Part shown: positions 6,938 to 13,521 of the stretch, piece after piece
How the letters are laid out: every line of letters starts with the position of its first letter
How positions within the stretch are numbered: position 1 is the stretch's first letter
Assembly (NCBI GenBank): GCA_029570205.1
Contig: JAKQSI010000081.1
Span: 1 to 15,856, forward strand
Direction: 5' to 3'
DNA length: 15,856 bases
From: Candidatus Omnitrophota bacterium
GTDB taxonomy: Bacteria > Hinthialibacterota > Hinthialibacteria > Hinthialibacterales > JAKPRU01
The notes under the pieces: generated by a model
Databases searched by the model: none
Told to the model about the DNA's origin: nothing
Seen by the model: only the letters and a program-made list of their open reading frames with translations
Position numbers and translations under genes: made by a program

Positions 6938-8191
6938 ATGATGAGACCAATGGGCCGAATGGGACCGATAGGACAACTTGCCCTCTCAATCCTGATCCTG
7001 CCGATCCTGTTGACGGGCTGCCAATTTTCGCTCACAGAGGAGAGCGCACGGTTGAGATTTCGCGAAGCAATTGACTTGAATGCATTCGAGTGGCTGCGTG
7101 AGGCTACACGGAAAGAGATTCAAGGCTGCATTATCCCCGCGCACGACGGAACCTCGCTGTATACACCCGACGGGGTCGGGAATTACCACGCGCTCTGGAC
7201 ACGGGATTTCTGTTTTATGGTGGAATACGCCGGGGATCTTCTGGACCCGAATGAAATTCAGCGCGCCGTTCGTTACCTGCTGGCGGGACAGCGCGAGGAT
7301 GGCTGTATGCCGGATCGGGTCCGCGCCGATGGGGTTCCTGTTTATAGCCCCGGCGGGGACACCAACCCGATTAACGATCACGCCAAGGACAACGGCCCGT
7401 TCATGGCGAAACTGGTGGCGCTGGATGTCAACCGTCGAGGCGATCTTGATTTCTTCCGTGAAGTGGAACCCGCACTGCGCAGAGGACTCGATTTTCTGGA
7501 ACGGTCTCCCGACGGCCTGGTCTGGAACGATCCCGATAATCCGCAATCCCCATTCGGATTCACCGATACGGTCGCGAAAACCGGCGATCTGCTGTTCAGC
7601 TCCCTTCTGTACTGGGAAGCCTGCAAATCGCTGGAGGATCTCTCCACACAATCGGGAGCCGGGGATACCGACGAGTACGCCTTACGGGCGAGAGCCATCG
7701 AGCAAGGTCTTCAGACATTATGGGACGAAGAGAGCGGGATGTTCTTTGCCGCGAGCCGGGACTGCCGACAGATCGACCTGTGGGGCAGCGCGTACGCGGT
7801 CTATATCGGAATCGCGACGCCTGAGCAGATCGAGCGCATTGCGCAGTATCTCGACGCGAACATTAGCCGCATGGTACAGCACGGGCAGGTGTGTCATCTA
7901 CCGGATGGCGCATCCTGGGATCGGATGCTGGTTCCGGTTAAGCCCGGTACATACCAGAATGGCGCGTACTGGGGAACGGGTTCCGGCTGGATCATCTACG
8001 CGCTGCACAAGAGAAGTCCCGAACGAGCGGGCAAGATGTTTAATGATCTGGTGGCCTATTACCGGCGATATGGCATCTACGAATGTGTGAACGGCGAAGA
8101 CCGCAAACTGCCGCATTACGTAGCGAGCGCCACGAATCCGTACGGGATTGTGCGGGACCTGCTGGATAAGGCAGGGGCATCCCGCCCATGA
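6938..8191 (+). CDS. Lipoprotein of the six-hairpin (alpha/alpha)6 glycosidase type
   Basis: This 417-residue protein has a lipoprotein signal: basic start, hydrophobic LALSILILPILL (14-25), then LTGC with the lipidated Cys at 28. The mature part has the repeated helical-hairpin look of glucoamylase/GH63/GH78-like enzymes. Marks are HALWTRDFCFMVEYAG (84-99), RYLLAGQREDGCMPDRV (112-128), NDHAKDNGPFMAKL (146-159), FTDTVAKTGDLLFSSLLYW (208-226) and GTYQNGAYWGTGSGW (337-351). Conserved acids in WTRD, EDGCMPD and TDT are candidate catalytic or substrate residues; which ones act is not decidable here. It should hydrolyse or process a glycan at the cell envelope. It lies 9 bp downstream of the unknown gene. 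GGGAAG sits just before the first ATG, suiting the second or third ATG better. The first codons are made of the 9-bp repeat, so the n-region of the signal is repeat-derived. Confidence 0.85.
   Translation: MMRPMGRMGPIGQLALSILILPILLTGCQFSLTEESARLRFREAIDLNAFEWLREATRKEIQGCIIPAHDGTSLYTPDGVGNYHALWTRDFCFMVEYAGDLLDPNEIQRAVRYLLAGQREDGCMPDRVRADGVPVYSPGGDTNPINDHAKDNGPFMAKLVALDVNRRGDLDFFREVEPALRRGLDFLERSPDGLVWNDPDNPQSPFGFTDTVAKTGDLLFSSLLYWEACKSLEDLSTQSGAGDTDEYALRARAIEQGLQTLWDEESGMFFAASRDCRQIDLWGSAYAVYIGIATPEQIERIAQYLDANISRMVQHGQVCHLPDGASWDRMLVPVKPGTYQNGAYWGTGSGWIIYALHKRSPERAGKMFNDLVAYYRRYGIYECVNGEDRKLPHYVASATNPYGIVRDLLDKAGASRP
6941..6976 (+). repeat. 9-bp repeat ATGGGACSA, four units, at a gene start
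   Basis: Units are ATGAGACCA, ATGGGCCGA, ATGGGACCG and ATAGGACAA. They match the consensus of the array at 5147-5173. They code for MRPMGRMGPIGQ, the positively charged start of the lipoprotein signal peptide. Confidence 0.7.
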
Positions 8192-8203
8192 AAAGGCATG
8201 TGT

Positions 8204-8237
8204 GGTGGGCTAGCCCGCAGACGGGCTTGAGCCCACC
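8204..8237. repeat. Intergenic hairpin (14-bp stem, 2-nt bulge, 4-nt loop)
   Basis: GGTGGGCT (8204-8211) pairs with AGCCCACC (8230-8237), and AGCCCG (8212-8217) pairs with CGGGCT (8222-8227). This leaves a CAGA loop and a TG bulge. It begins 12 bp after the stop of the lipoprotein gene. There is no T-tract, so it is not a standard intrinsic terminator. It could still stabilise or end the upstream transcript, or be a dispersed palindromic repeat. Confidence 0.8.
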
Positions 8238-8289
8238 CTACCGGCTGTAATACAATCTTTCCGATTCTGTTTTCCGGACGTGGAGTACA

Positions 8290-8874
8290 ATGTTTTCAAC
8301 CTTCCGCAATACTCTTCAACGTATCGTTTCCTTCCTCAATCGTCGGTTTTGGCTGGTGTATGTTCTTGTTATGTTCGCGAATGTGGCGTTTCTTTGGCTG
8401 ATTTTGCCGATAACATCAGAAGAGGGCATTATCGGATCTTTTCATTCATCGCTTGTCATGGCTCTCTTGGAACTGGCAGGCGAATATCGGCATTTCTCAT
8501 TTATCTGGGTCTTTTCTACTCATTTAACTTTCGCATTGTTGCTTCTTTGGCCTGTGGTTCTCCTTTGGGTGTATCACCGGAAAGGAATGCTTTCAGCAAC
8601 GATACTCTGCCTTTCCGTTGCATTGGCGATATCCCTGCTGGATGTACATCAACTTCAATGCACGTTGCAGCATGCCAGATTGGCTATGCATCACGGCGAG
8701 ACAATGCCGGAGAAAGAGGTTCTGGGAAGTATTGGTCCCCCCTTGATGATTCGTAGAGACATCTATGGGGAAGAATGGATTTACACGGATGGCATTTGGC
8801 GTAGCACGGTCTGGCTGGATTTGGAAAGAAAGGGGCGTATCAATTCCGCTCCGGGACGACTCTTATTTGATTGA
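8290..8874 (+). CDS. Hypothetical inner-membrane protein with soluble C-terminal tail
   Basis: This 194-residue protein is not recognised. Three hydrophobic segments are visible at about residues 20-40 (FWLVYVLVMFANVAFLWLIL), 70-95 (STHLTFALLLLWPVVLLWV) and 101-118 (LSATILCLSVALAISLL). Residues about 120-194 are soluble. The tail has LGSIGPPL (145-152), EEWIYTDG (161-168) and WLDLERKGRINS (175-186). That is a G-P / W-x-Y / strand-then-G pattern vaguely like BamE/SmpA modules, a weak resemblance. GGAG at 8282-8285 lies four bases before the ATG and supports this start over the overlapping frame. It stands alone between two hairpin-bearing spacers and is convergent with the sulfatase gene. Confidence 0.8.
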   Translation: MFSTFRNTLQRIVSFLNRRFWLVYVLVMFANVAFLWLILPITSEEGIIGSFHSSLVMALLELAGEYRHFSFIWVFSTHLTFALLLLWPVVLLWVYHRKGMLSATILCLSVALAISLLDVHQLQCTLQHARLAMHHGETMPEKEVLGSIGPPLMIRRDIYGEEWIYTDGIWRSTVWLDLERKGRINSAPGRLLFD

Positions 8875-8917
8875 TTTTCCGGGTGGTTGTTCGCGGCTAT
8901 ATGGGTAGGCCGTGAAA

Positions 8918-8968
8918 AGGGGCAACCACGGGGGATGGCCCCTACGAAGGCGGGATCTGCGCTCCCGC
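8918..8968. repeat. Two adjacent intergenic hairpins between convergent genes
   Basis: The first stem is AGGGGC (8918-8923) with GCCCCT (8938-8943). The second is GCGGGA (8950-8955) with TCCCGC (8963-8968). A small palindrome, ACTCCAAGGAGT, follows at 8969-8980. They fill the 147-bp space between the ends of the membrane-protein gene and the sulfatase gene. They may serve as a bidirectional transcript end or be dispersed palindromic repeats. No T-tract is present. Confidence 0.65.
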
Positions 8969-9021
8969 ACTCCAAGGAGTACAGCCGTGCGCCTACGGAT
9001 CGCCAACAGAGACCGAAATCT

Positions 9022-10353
9022 TTACAACAGCGGATCGCCTGTTTTCTCGCGCCAGGCGTGAAGTTGTTTAGAGAAAGCTAGCCGAGTTTGTGCGTGTTCG
9101 GCGGATTTTGACAGGTTGTGTAGTTCCCCCGGATCGGATTCCAAATCGTACAATTCTTCCTCTCCGCTGATGTAAAGGTCGTATTTCCATTGGACGGTGC
9201 GAATTGTACGGATGGGGCATTTCCACTGCTGCTTGCCGTGATACTCAGCGAAGATTTCCGTTCGGCATTCACTCGCGGGGTTCTGCATCGCGGGCGAAAG
9301 ATCCACACCCGAAAGCGGCGCAGGCCAGCGGACATCGGTCATGGCACATAAGGTCGGCACAAGATCGACAAGGCTTACGAGGGAATCCGTAACAACAGGA
9401 TTCCGAAACTGTCTTGGATAGGAAATCACAAGGGGCACATTTAAGAGTTCGTCATACATGAACGGACCTTTCATCGGCAACCGATGGGAACCGCCCATGT
9501 CGCCATGATCCGATGTGTAGACAATAATTGTATCGTCCTGCTCACCCTTCTTATGCAGGGCATCGAGAAGAAGCCCCAGATGCCCATCCACCTTTTCGAT
9601 CAGGCCGCAGTAATACGAACGATAACGAATCCAATCCTCCGTGCTGTATGTGAGAGTAAACTTGCCTTGGTTCTCGGTGAGAAATCGCTTCTGGTCGGGC
9701 GGCTTGTTCTCCAGAGGATCCTCAAAATTCGACGGCAGGGAAACCCCCTCACGAATCGGCGCTTTCGGTCCCATTGAATATTGACAAATATCGTGCGGAT
9801 TCAAAAATGAGACCATCAGGAACCACGGCTCGGACTGCGGGCGAGTAATCCAGTCAGCGGCAGCCACGGCGAGGTCGTCATCTTTCATGTTGCGGTATCC
9901 GGGAAACCCAAACGCCTGGAGACCTGTTTTCGTGTCGCCCAGATGCCACTTGCCGAGATACCCGGTCTGATAGCCTGCTCCCTGAAAAACTGTGCCCAGG
10001 CACGGTAATTCGGAAGACAGGGGAACGCCCATGGAACCCTCATCCACATTTGCCACGACACCGGCCTCGTGCGGATAAAGGCCGGTGAGCAGTGTGGCCC
10101 GTGAGGCCGAGCATTGCGGCGTGGTGCAGAACGCGCGGGTGAAATGCACTCCCCGACGCTCCAGTTTTTCCCGATTGGGAAGATGCAGGCAGGATCGCGG
10201 AACATTCTCACGTTCCTGGTCCGAAAAGACAAACAGGACATTCGGCTTGCGGTCCGCACTCGTCGAGGACACCATGGACGGCGCAACTCCGGCAGCCAGA
10301 AAACCAAGGCCATACTGAAGGAATTCACGTCGGCTTTGTAAGGAGAATGTCAT
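9022..10353 (-). CDS. Tat-exported sulfatase (formylglycine-dependent, S1 type)
   Basis: This 443-residue enzyme should hydrolyse sulfate esters (or related esters) of an external substrate. I chose the ATG at 10353 over the open frame's earlier start at 10485. It has GGAG seven bases upstream, and it begins directly before a twin-arginine leader, SRREFLQ (residues 7-13), followed by a hydrophobic stretch. The formylglycine site is CSASR with Cys81, fitting C-x-[PA]-S-R. Other family marks are NVLFVFSDQ (Asp45, Gln46), GKWHLG (134-139), NPHD (185-188), TSDHGDMGGSH (280-290) and Lys295. The DQ pair in place of DD resembles choline-sulfatase/phosphonate-hydrolase-like members. The length is ordinary for the family. 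It needs a formylglycine-generating enzyme not found in this window. It diverges from the GH116 gene. Confidence 0.95.
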   Translation of the reverse strand: MTFSLQSRREFLQYGLGFLAAGVAPSMVSSTSADRKPNVLFVFSDQERENVPRSCLHLPNREKLERRGVHFTRAFCTTPQCSASRATLLTGLYPHEAGVVANVDEGSMGVPLSSELPCLGTVFQGAGYQTGYLGKWHLGDTKTGLQAFGFPGYRNMKDDDLAVAAADWITRPQSEPWFLMVSFLNPHDICQYSMGPKAPIREGVSLPSNFEDPLENKPPDQKRFLTENQGKFTLTYSTEDWIRYRSYYCGLIEKVDGHLGLLLDALHKKGEQDDTIIVYTSDHGDMGGSHRLPMKGPFMYDELLNVPLVISYPRQFRNPVVTDSLVSLVDLVPTLCAMTDVRWPAPLSGVDLSPAMQNPASECRTEIFAEYHGKQQWKCPIRTIRTVQWKYDLYISGEEELYDLESDPGELHNLSKSAEHAQTRLAFSKQLHAWREKTGDPLL

Positions 10354-10524
10354 GATTCGGCTCCATTTGTCGGGGTCAAAGTTTATTTTACGGTGTCGGC
10401 CGATTTGTTGAAAGGGGAACGAACGCGGGCAGACATGGACAGACACGGGAAGACATCGCATGATTCTTCCGTCATCCGGGAGCAAGAGTTGTATGAACCG
10501 CGTGGATTATTTCAGGAGAGGCCC
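10354..10524. promoter_or_regulatory. Divergent intergenic region between sulfatase and GH116 genes
   Basis: This 171-bp space must carry signals for both genes. TAAAAT on the minus strand (10385-10390) is the best -10-like hexamer for the sulfatase, but no good -35 box was seen at the right distance. On the GH116 side only the Shine-Dalgarno AGGAG (10514-10518) is clear. A 30-bp degenerate repeat occupies 10417-10446. Confidence 0.35.
10417..10446 (-). repeat. Degenerate 10-nt periodic repeat, copy 1
   Basis: Read on the minus strand this is GTGTCTGTCC, ATGTCTGCCC, GCGTTCGTTC: three 10-nt units. It matches the element at 13388-13417 at 24 of 30 positions in inverted orientation, and all six differences are C/T changes. 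The two copies flank the GH116 gene. Confidence 0.6.
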
Positions 10525-13167
10525 ATGGCTCTAAATCGTCGAGAGGTACTCAAAATGTTTGGAGCATCACCCTTTATCGGAATGTTCGGCGACGCGCCCG
10601 CGTCCGGGAAAGAATCGAAAAGTCGAGATTCCGGCCGGACCGGCAATGAGCAGACTTGGCGTGTTTTCGAGGAACCATACCTGTCTGAGATAGCCTTTCC
10701 GCTTGGAGGAATCGGCACGGGTACGGTGTCGCTGGGCGGACGGGGGGATCTTCGCGATTGGGAAGTCTGTAACCGTCCCGCAAAAGGCCGAACCCTGGAG
10801 AACACGGGATTCGCGCTGTGGTTCCAGGAGGAAGGTTCATCGCCGAAGGCGCATATTCTCGAATCCCAGATCCGGCCTCCGTACCGGGGCGCATTCGGCC
10901 TGGGCCGTGAGAATATGCCCGGAATGCCGCGATTCGAGAACGCACGGTTTTTTGGAGCCTACCCCTTTTCACGCCTGGAACTCTGGAAAGACTCCGTTCC
11001 GCTCGATGTCCGCCTCGAAGCATTCAATCCGTTCATCCCTGGAAATGCGGATGATTCCGGCCTGCCGGTCGCCATTTTCTATTGGCATCTGCGAAACCGG
11101 TCCCGAAAGAAACTGACGGTAACCGTGCTGTTTTCCATGCTCAATATCGCCGGAATTGACCGGTTCGGCAAGAACCTGAACCGTTTCCGGGATGAAGATA
11201 CACTCTGCGGGATTTTTATGACTACCGAGAAGTTCGGACCGGAAGATATACATTACGGAAATCTCGCCATCCTTTCTCCCTGTAAAGATGTAACATACCT
11301 GACCCGCTGGAGCCGTGGCGGCTGGTTCGACGACCAGACCCTGTTCTGGAAAGATTTCGTTCAAGACGGCTTGCTGGATCGACAATGGGAGGAAGGCCCC
11401 TCCCCCGACGAGAGAACGGATATGGCCTCGCTGGGGCTTCGGGCTGTACTGGAACCCAACGAATGCAGAACATTCCCGTTCCTTCTGACGTGGTATTTTC
11501 CACGGCGCGAAAACTACTGGAATAGCGAACCGGAGGTAAAAGGGAAGATCCTGAAAAACTACTATGCAACCCGGTTCCACGATGCCTGGGAAGTCGGCAA
11601 CTATGTCTATTCCAACCTGGATCGCCTGGAAAACGAAACTCGGTTGTTCCACAGGGCGCTTTTCCGAAGCACATTGCCGCCGGAGGTTCTCGATGCGGTA
11701 TCCAGCCAGATGTCGACGATCCGAACGAATACCTGTTTTCGAACAGATGACGGATATTTTTACGGATTCGAAGGAACCGGCGACACAGGCGGTTGTTGTC
11801 CGATGAATTGCACCCATGTCTGGAATTACGAGCAGGCCCTGGCGCATCTGTTCCCTGCTCTGGAACGGACAATGCGTGTAGTCGATTTCTGCTACAACAC
11901 GGAAGAATCCGGCCACATGGCTTTTCGAACGTTGATTCCCTTGTCGGCGGGAGTGCGCTGGAAATTCAAACCGGCCGCGGATGGGCAAATGGGGACCATA
12001 GTTAAACTGTACCGGGAATGGTTGCTTTCCGGAGACCTGGATTTTCTGAAACAGGTTTGGCCGGGGGCCAAACGCGCGCTGGAATGTGCCTGGAAAGACT
12101 GGGACCCGGACCAGGATGGTGTCATGACCGGCGAGCAGCATAATACTTATGACATCGAGTTCTACGGCCCCAACCCGATGATGGGGGCGATCTACCTCAC
12201 CGCTCTTCTGGCGGGCGCGGAATTGGCCGAGGTAATGGGAGAGAACGAGTCCGCGGCACGTTACCGCGAGATATATCGTTCCGGCAGGGAACAATTAGAC
12301 AATGCGCTTTGGAACGGCGAATATTACATACAGGTTTATGATCCGGCGGAACACCGGAAATATCAACTGGGCGACGGCTGCCTGTCGGACCAATTACTGG
12401 GGCAGTGGATGGCGCATGTAGTGGGCTTGGGGTATGTCCTGCCGGAGGAACATGTCAAATCGGCAATCAACGCGGTATTCAAGTACAATTTCCGTGAAAC
12501 CATGTCGGAGCATGAGAATCCGCAGCGGATTTACGCATTAGCCGATGAATCCGGGCTTCTACTGTGTACCTGGCCAAGGGGCAACAAGCCGGACCTGCCG
12601 TTCGTCTACTCGGATGAGGTGTGGACCGGGATCGAGTACCAGGTCGCGGCGCATTTGATTTACGAGGGAAGGGTCCAGGAAGGATTGCGGATTGTCGCGG
12701 GGGCGCGAAATCGCTATGACGGACAGCGTCGGAATCCCTGGGACGAGGTCGAATGCGGTCATCACTACGTGCGGGCGATGTCCGGCTGGTCGCTGCTGTC
12801 GGCCCTTTCGGGATTTCATTACCATGCTGCACAGGAACGAATTGCTTTTCGCCCCGTTGTGCATGAGAGACGGTTTGATTGCTTCTGGTCGGTCGATAGC
12901 GGCTGGGGGGTGTATCGTCAGAGAGCGGGGATGTTCGGCCTTCACTCCGAGATGGAGGCACTTCAGGGACAATTAAGGCTCAGAACGATCGGTTTACCGC
13001 CGATCGGTCGAAAAGAAGAAGGTGATTCTCTAGTGATAAAAGTGGAATGCGGAGAGCGGCTGATCGATAGCCGTGGCGTAATGAGCGGCAAATCGTCACA
13101 GATAGAATTACAGGAGGCGATTGTGCTGACTCCGGGGCAAATCCTGACGCTGGAGATCCGTAAATGA
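10525..13167 (+). CDS. GH116-family glycoside hydrolase, Tat-exported
   Basis: This 880-residue enzyme is related to GBA2-type beta-glucosidases. It should release beta-linked glucose, xylose or a similar sugar from glycosides. I start it at 10525, which has AGGAG six bases upstream and begins with a twin-arginine leader (NRREVLKMFG). The open frame continues 44 codons further back but without such signals. The N-terminal domain has FPLGGIGTGTVSLGGRGDLRDWE (split here: about residues 58-80), typical of the family. The catalytic domain has GFEG with Glu416 aligned to the nucleophile. HNTYD with Asp543 aligns to the acid/base, followed by FYGPNPMMGAIYL. CTHVWNYEQALAHLFP (429-444) is also characteristic. 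Length is normal. Being paired with a sulfatase suggests a sulfated glycoside as target (inference). Confidence 0.94.
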   Translation: MALNRREVLKMFGASPFIGMFGDAPASGKESKSRDSGRTGNEQTWRVFEEPYLSEIAFPLGGIGTGTVSLGGRGDLRDWEVCNRPAKGRTLENTGFALWFQEEGSSPKAHILESQIRPPYRGAFGLGRENMPGMPRFENARFFGAYPFSRLELWKDSVPLDVRLEAFNPFIPGNADDSGLPVAIFYWHLRNRSRKKLTVTVLFSMLNIAGIDRFGKNLNRFRDEDTLCGIFMTTEKFGPEDIHYGNLAILSPCKDVTYLTRWSRGGWFDDQTLFWKDFVQDGLLDRQWEEGPSPDERTDMASLGLRAVLEPNECRTFPFLLTWYFPRRENYWNSEPEVKGKILKNYYATRFHDAWEVGNYVYSNLDRLENETRLFHRALFRSTLPPEVLDAVSSQMSTIRTNTCFRTDDGYFYGFEGTGDTGGCCPMNCTHVWNYEQALAHLFPALERTMRVVDFCYNTEESGHMAFRTLIPLSAGVRWKFKPAADGQMGTIVKLYREWLLSGDLDFLKQVWPGAKRALECAWKDWDPDQDGVMTGEQHNTYDIEFYGPNPMMGAIYLTALLAGAELAEVMGENESAARYREIYRSGREQLDNALWNGEYYIQVYDPAEHRKYQLGDGCLSDQLLGQWMAHVVGLGYVLPEEHVKSAINAVFKYNFRETMSEHENPQRIYALADESGLLLCTWPRGNKPDLPFVYSDEVWTGIEYQVAAHLIYEGRVQEGLRIVAGARNRYDGQRRNPWDEVECGHHYVRAMSGWSLLSALSGFHYHAAQERIAFRPVVHERRFDCFWSVDSGWGVYRQRAGMFGLHSEMEALQGQLRLRTIGLPPIGRKEEGDSLVIKVECGERLIDSRGVMSGKSSQIELQEAIVLTPGQILTLEIRK

Positions 13168-13387
13168 GGGTTGCGGTACCGGGAAATGGGCGCACCGAGC
13201 CATCCGACCAGTGGGAAAGAAATCCCGCGCGGTCAGGCGACGGATCAAGGGGGCGCGGAAAAACCGAGTAACCCAGCGTGCGAGTCAGCATCCTCTCCGG
13301 CCCAGGAATGAAGCTCCTTTCATGACGGCCCCTGCCATTGCCGCACGCGGACCATAGCTCCCCCCGCGCACTTCTGTGCCTTTCGGT

Positions 13388-13417
13388 GTGTTTGTCCATG
13401 TTCGTCTGCGTTCGTCC
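13388..13417 (+). repeat. Degenerate 10-nt periodic repeat, copy 2
   Basis: Units are GTGTTTGTCC, ATGTTCGTCT and GCGTTCGTCC. The element is inverted relative to the copy at 10417-10446. Confidence 0.6.
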
Positions 13418-13479
13418 GTGCCTCTTTTTTTCTGTCCACTCCCTCTACCTGTCCTATTTCAAATTGCGCCTCATTTCTC

Positions 13480-13485
13480 TATAAT
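13480..13485 (+). promoter_or_regulatory. Perfect -10 box TATAAT upstream of the peptidase gene
   Basis: TATAAT lies 36 bp before the start codon, giving a short leader of about 30 nt. The hexamer 17 bp upstream, TTTCAA, is a poor -35 box, so recognition may depend on the -10 element or an activator. A GAGGA Shine-Dalgarno at 13508-13512 follows. Confidence 0.5.
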
Positions 13486-13521
13486 GTCATCAGTCTAAAT
13501 CATCTCCGAGGATGTCTCAGC

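Larger units (their letters stand above)
13168..13521. other. 354-bp interval without a convincing gene
   Basis: A minus-strand open frame crosses this interval but overlaps the GH116 3' end by nearly 190 bp, lacks a Shine-Dalgarno and reads like a shadow. Visible structures are small: GGGA/TCCC (13213-13226), CCGCGC with GCGCGG (13225-13230 and 13253-13258), a 30-bp degenerate repeat at 13388-13417, and a pyrimidine-rich stretch at 13421-13460. The last 60 bp hold the promoter and ribosome site of the peptidase gene. No terminator with a T-tract follows the GH116 stop. Confidence 0.6.

Noticed and set aside
8280-8756. Overlapping 158-codon plus-strand frame
   Set aside because: The competing frame at 8290-8874 has a Shine-Dalgarno and three coherent membrane helices. 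This one is Cys/Ser/Arg-rich with no pattern.
10354-10485. N-terminal extension of the sulfatase to the first ATG of its open frame
   Set aside because: The extension precedes a complete Tat leader, includes the intergenic repeat and lacks a ribosome site. The ATG at 10353 has one.
10393-10524. N-terminal extension of the GH116 gene
   Set aside because: It would place 44 residues before the Tat leader and overlap the 10-nt repeat. AGGAG precedes the ATG at 10525.
10969-12294. Minus-strand 441-codon open frame opposite GH116
   Set aside because: It is antisense to well-conserved catalytic motifs and shows no domain of its own.
12980-13399. Minus-strand 139-codon open frame running from the gene-free interval into GH116
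   Set aside because: It has no Shine-Dalgarno, an Arg/Ser/Pro-rich composition, and a long overlap with a real gene. A decayed gene remnant cannot be excluded.
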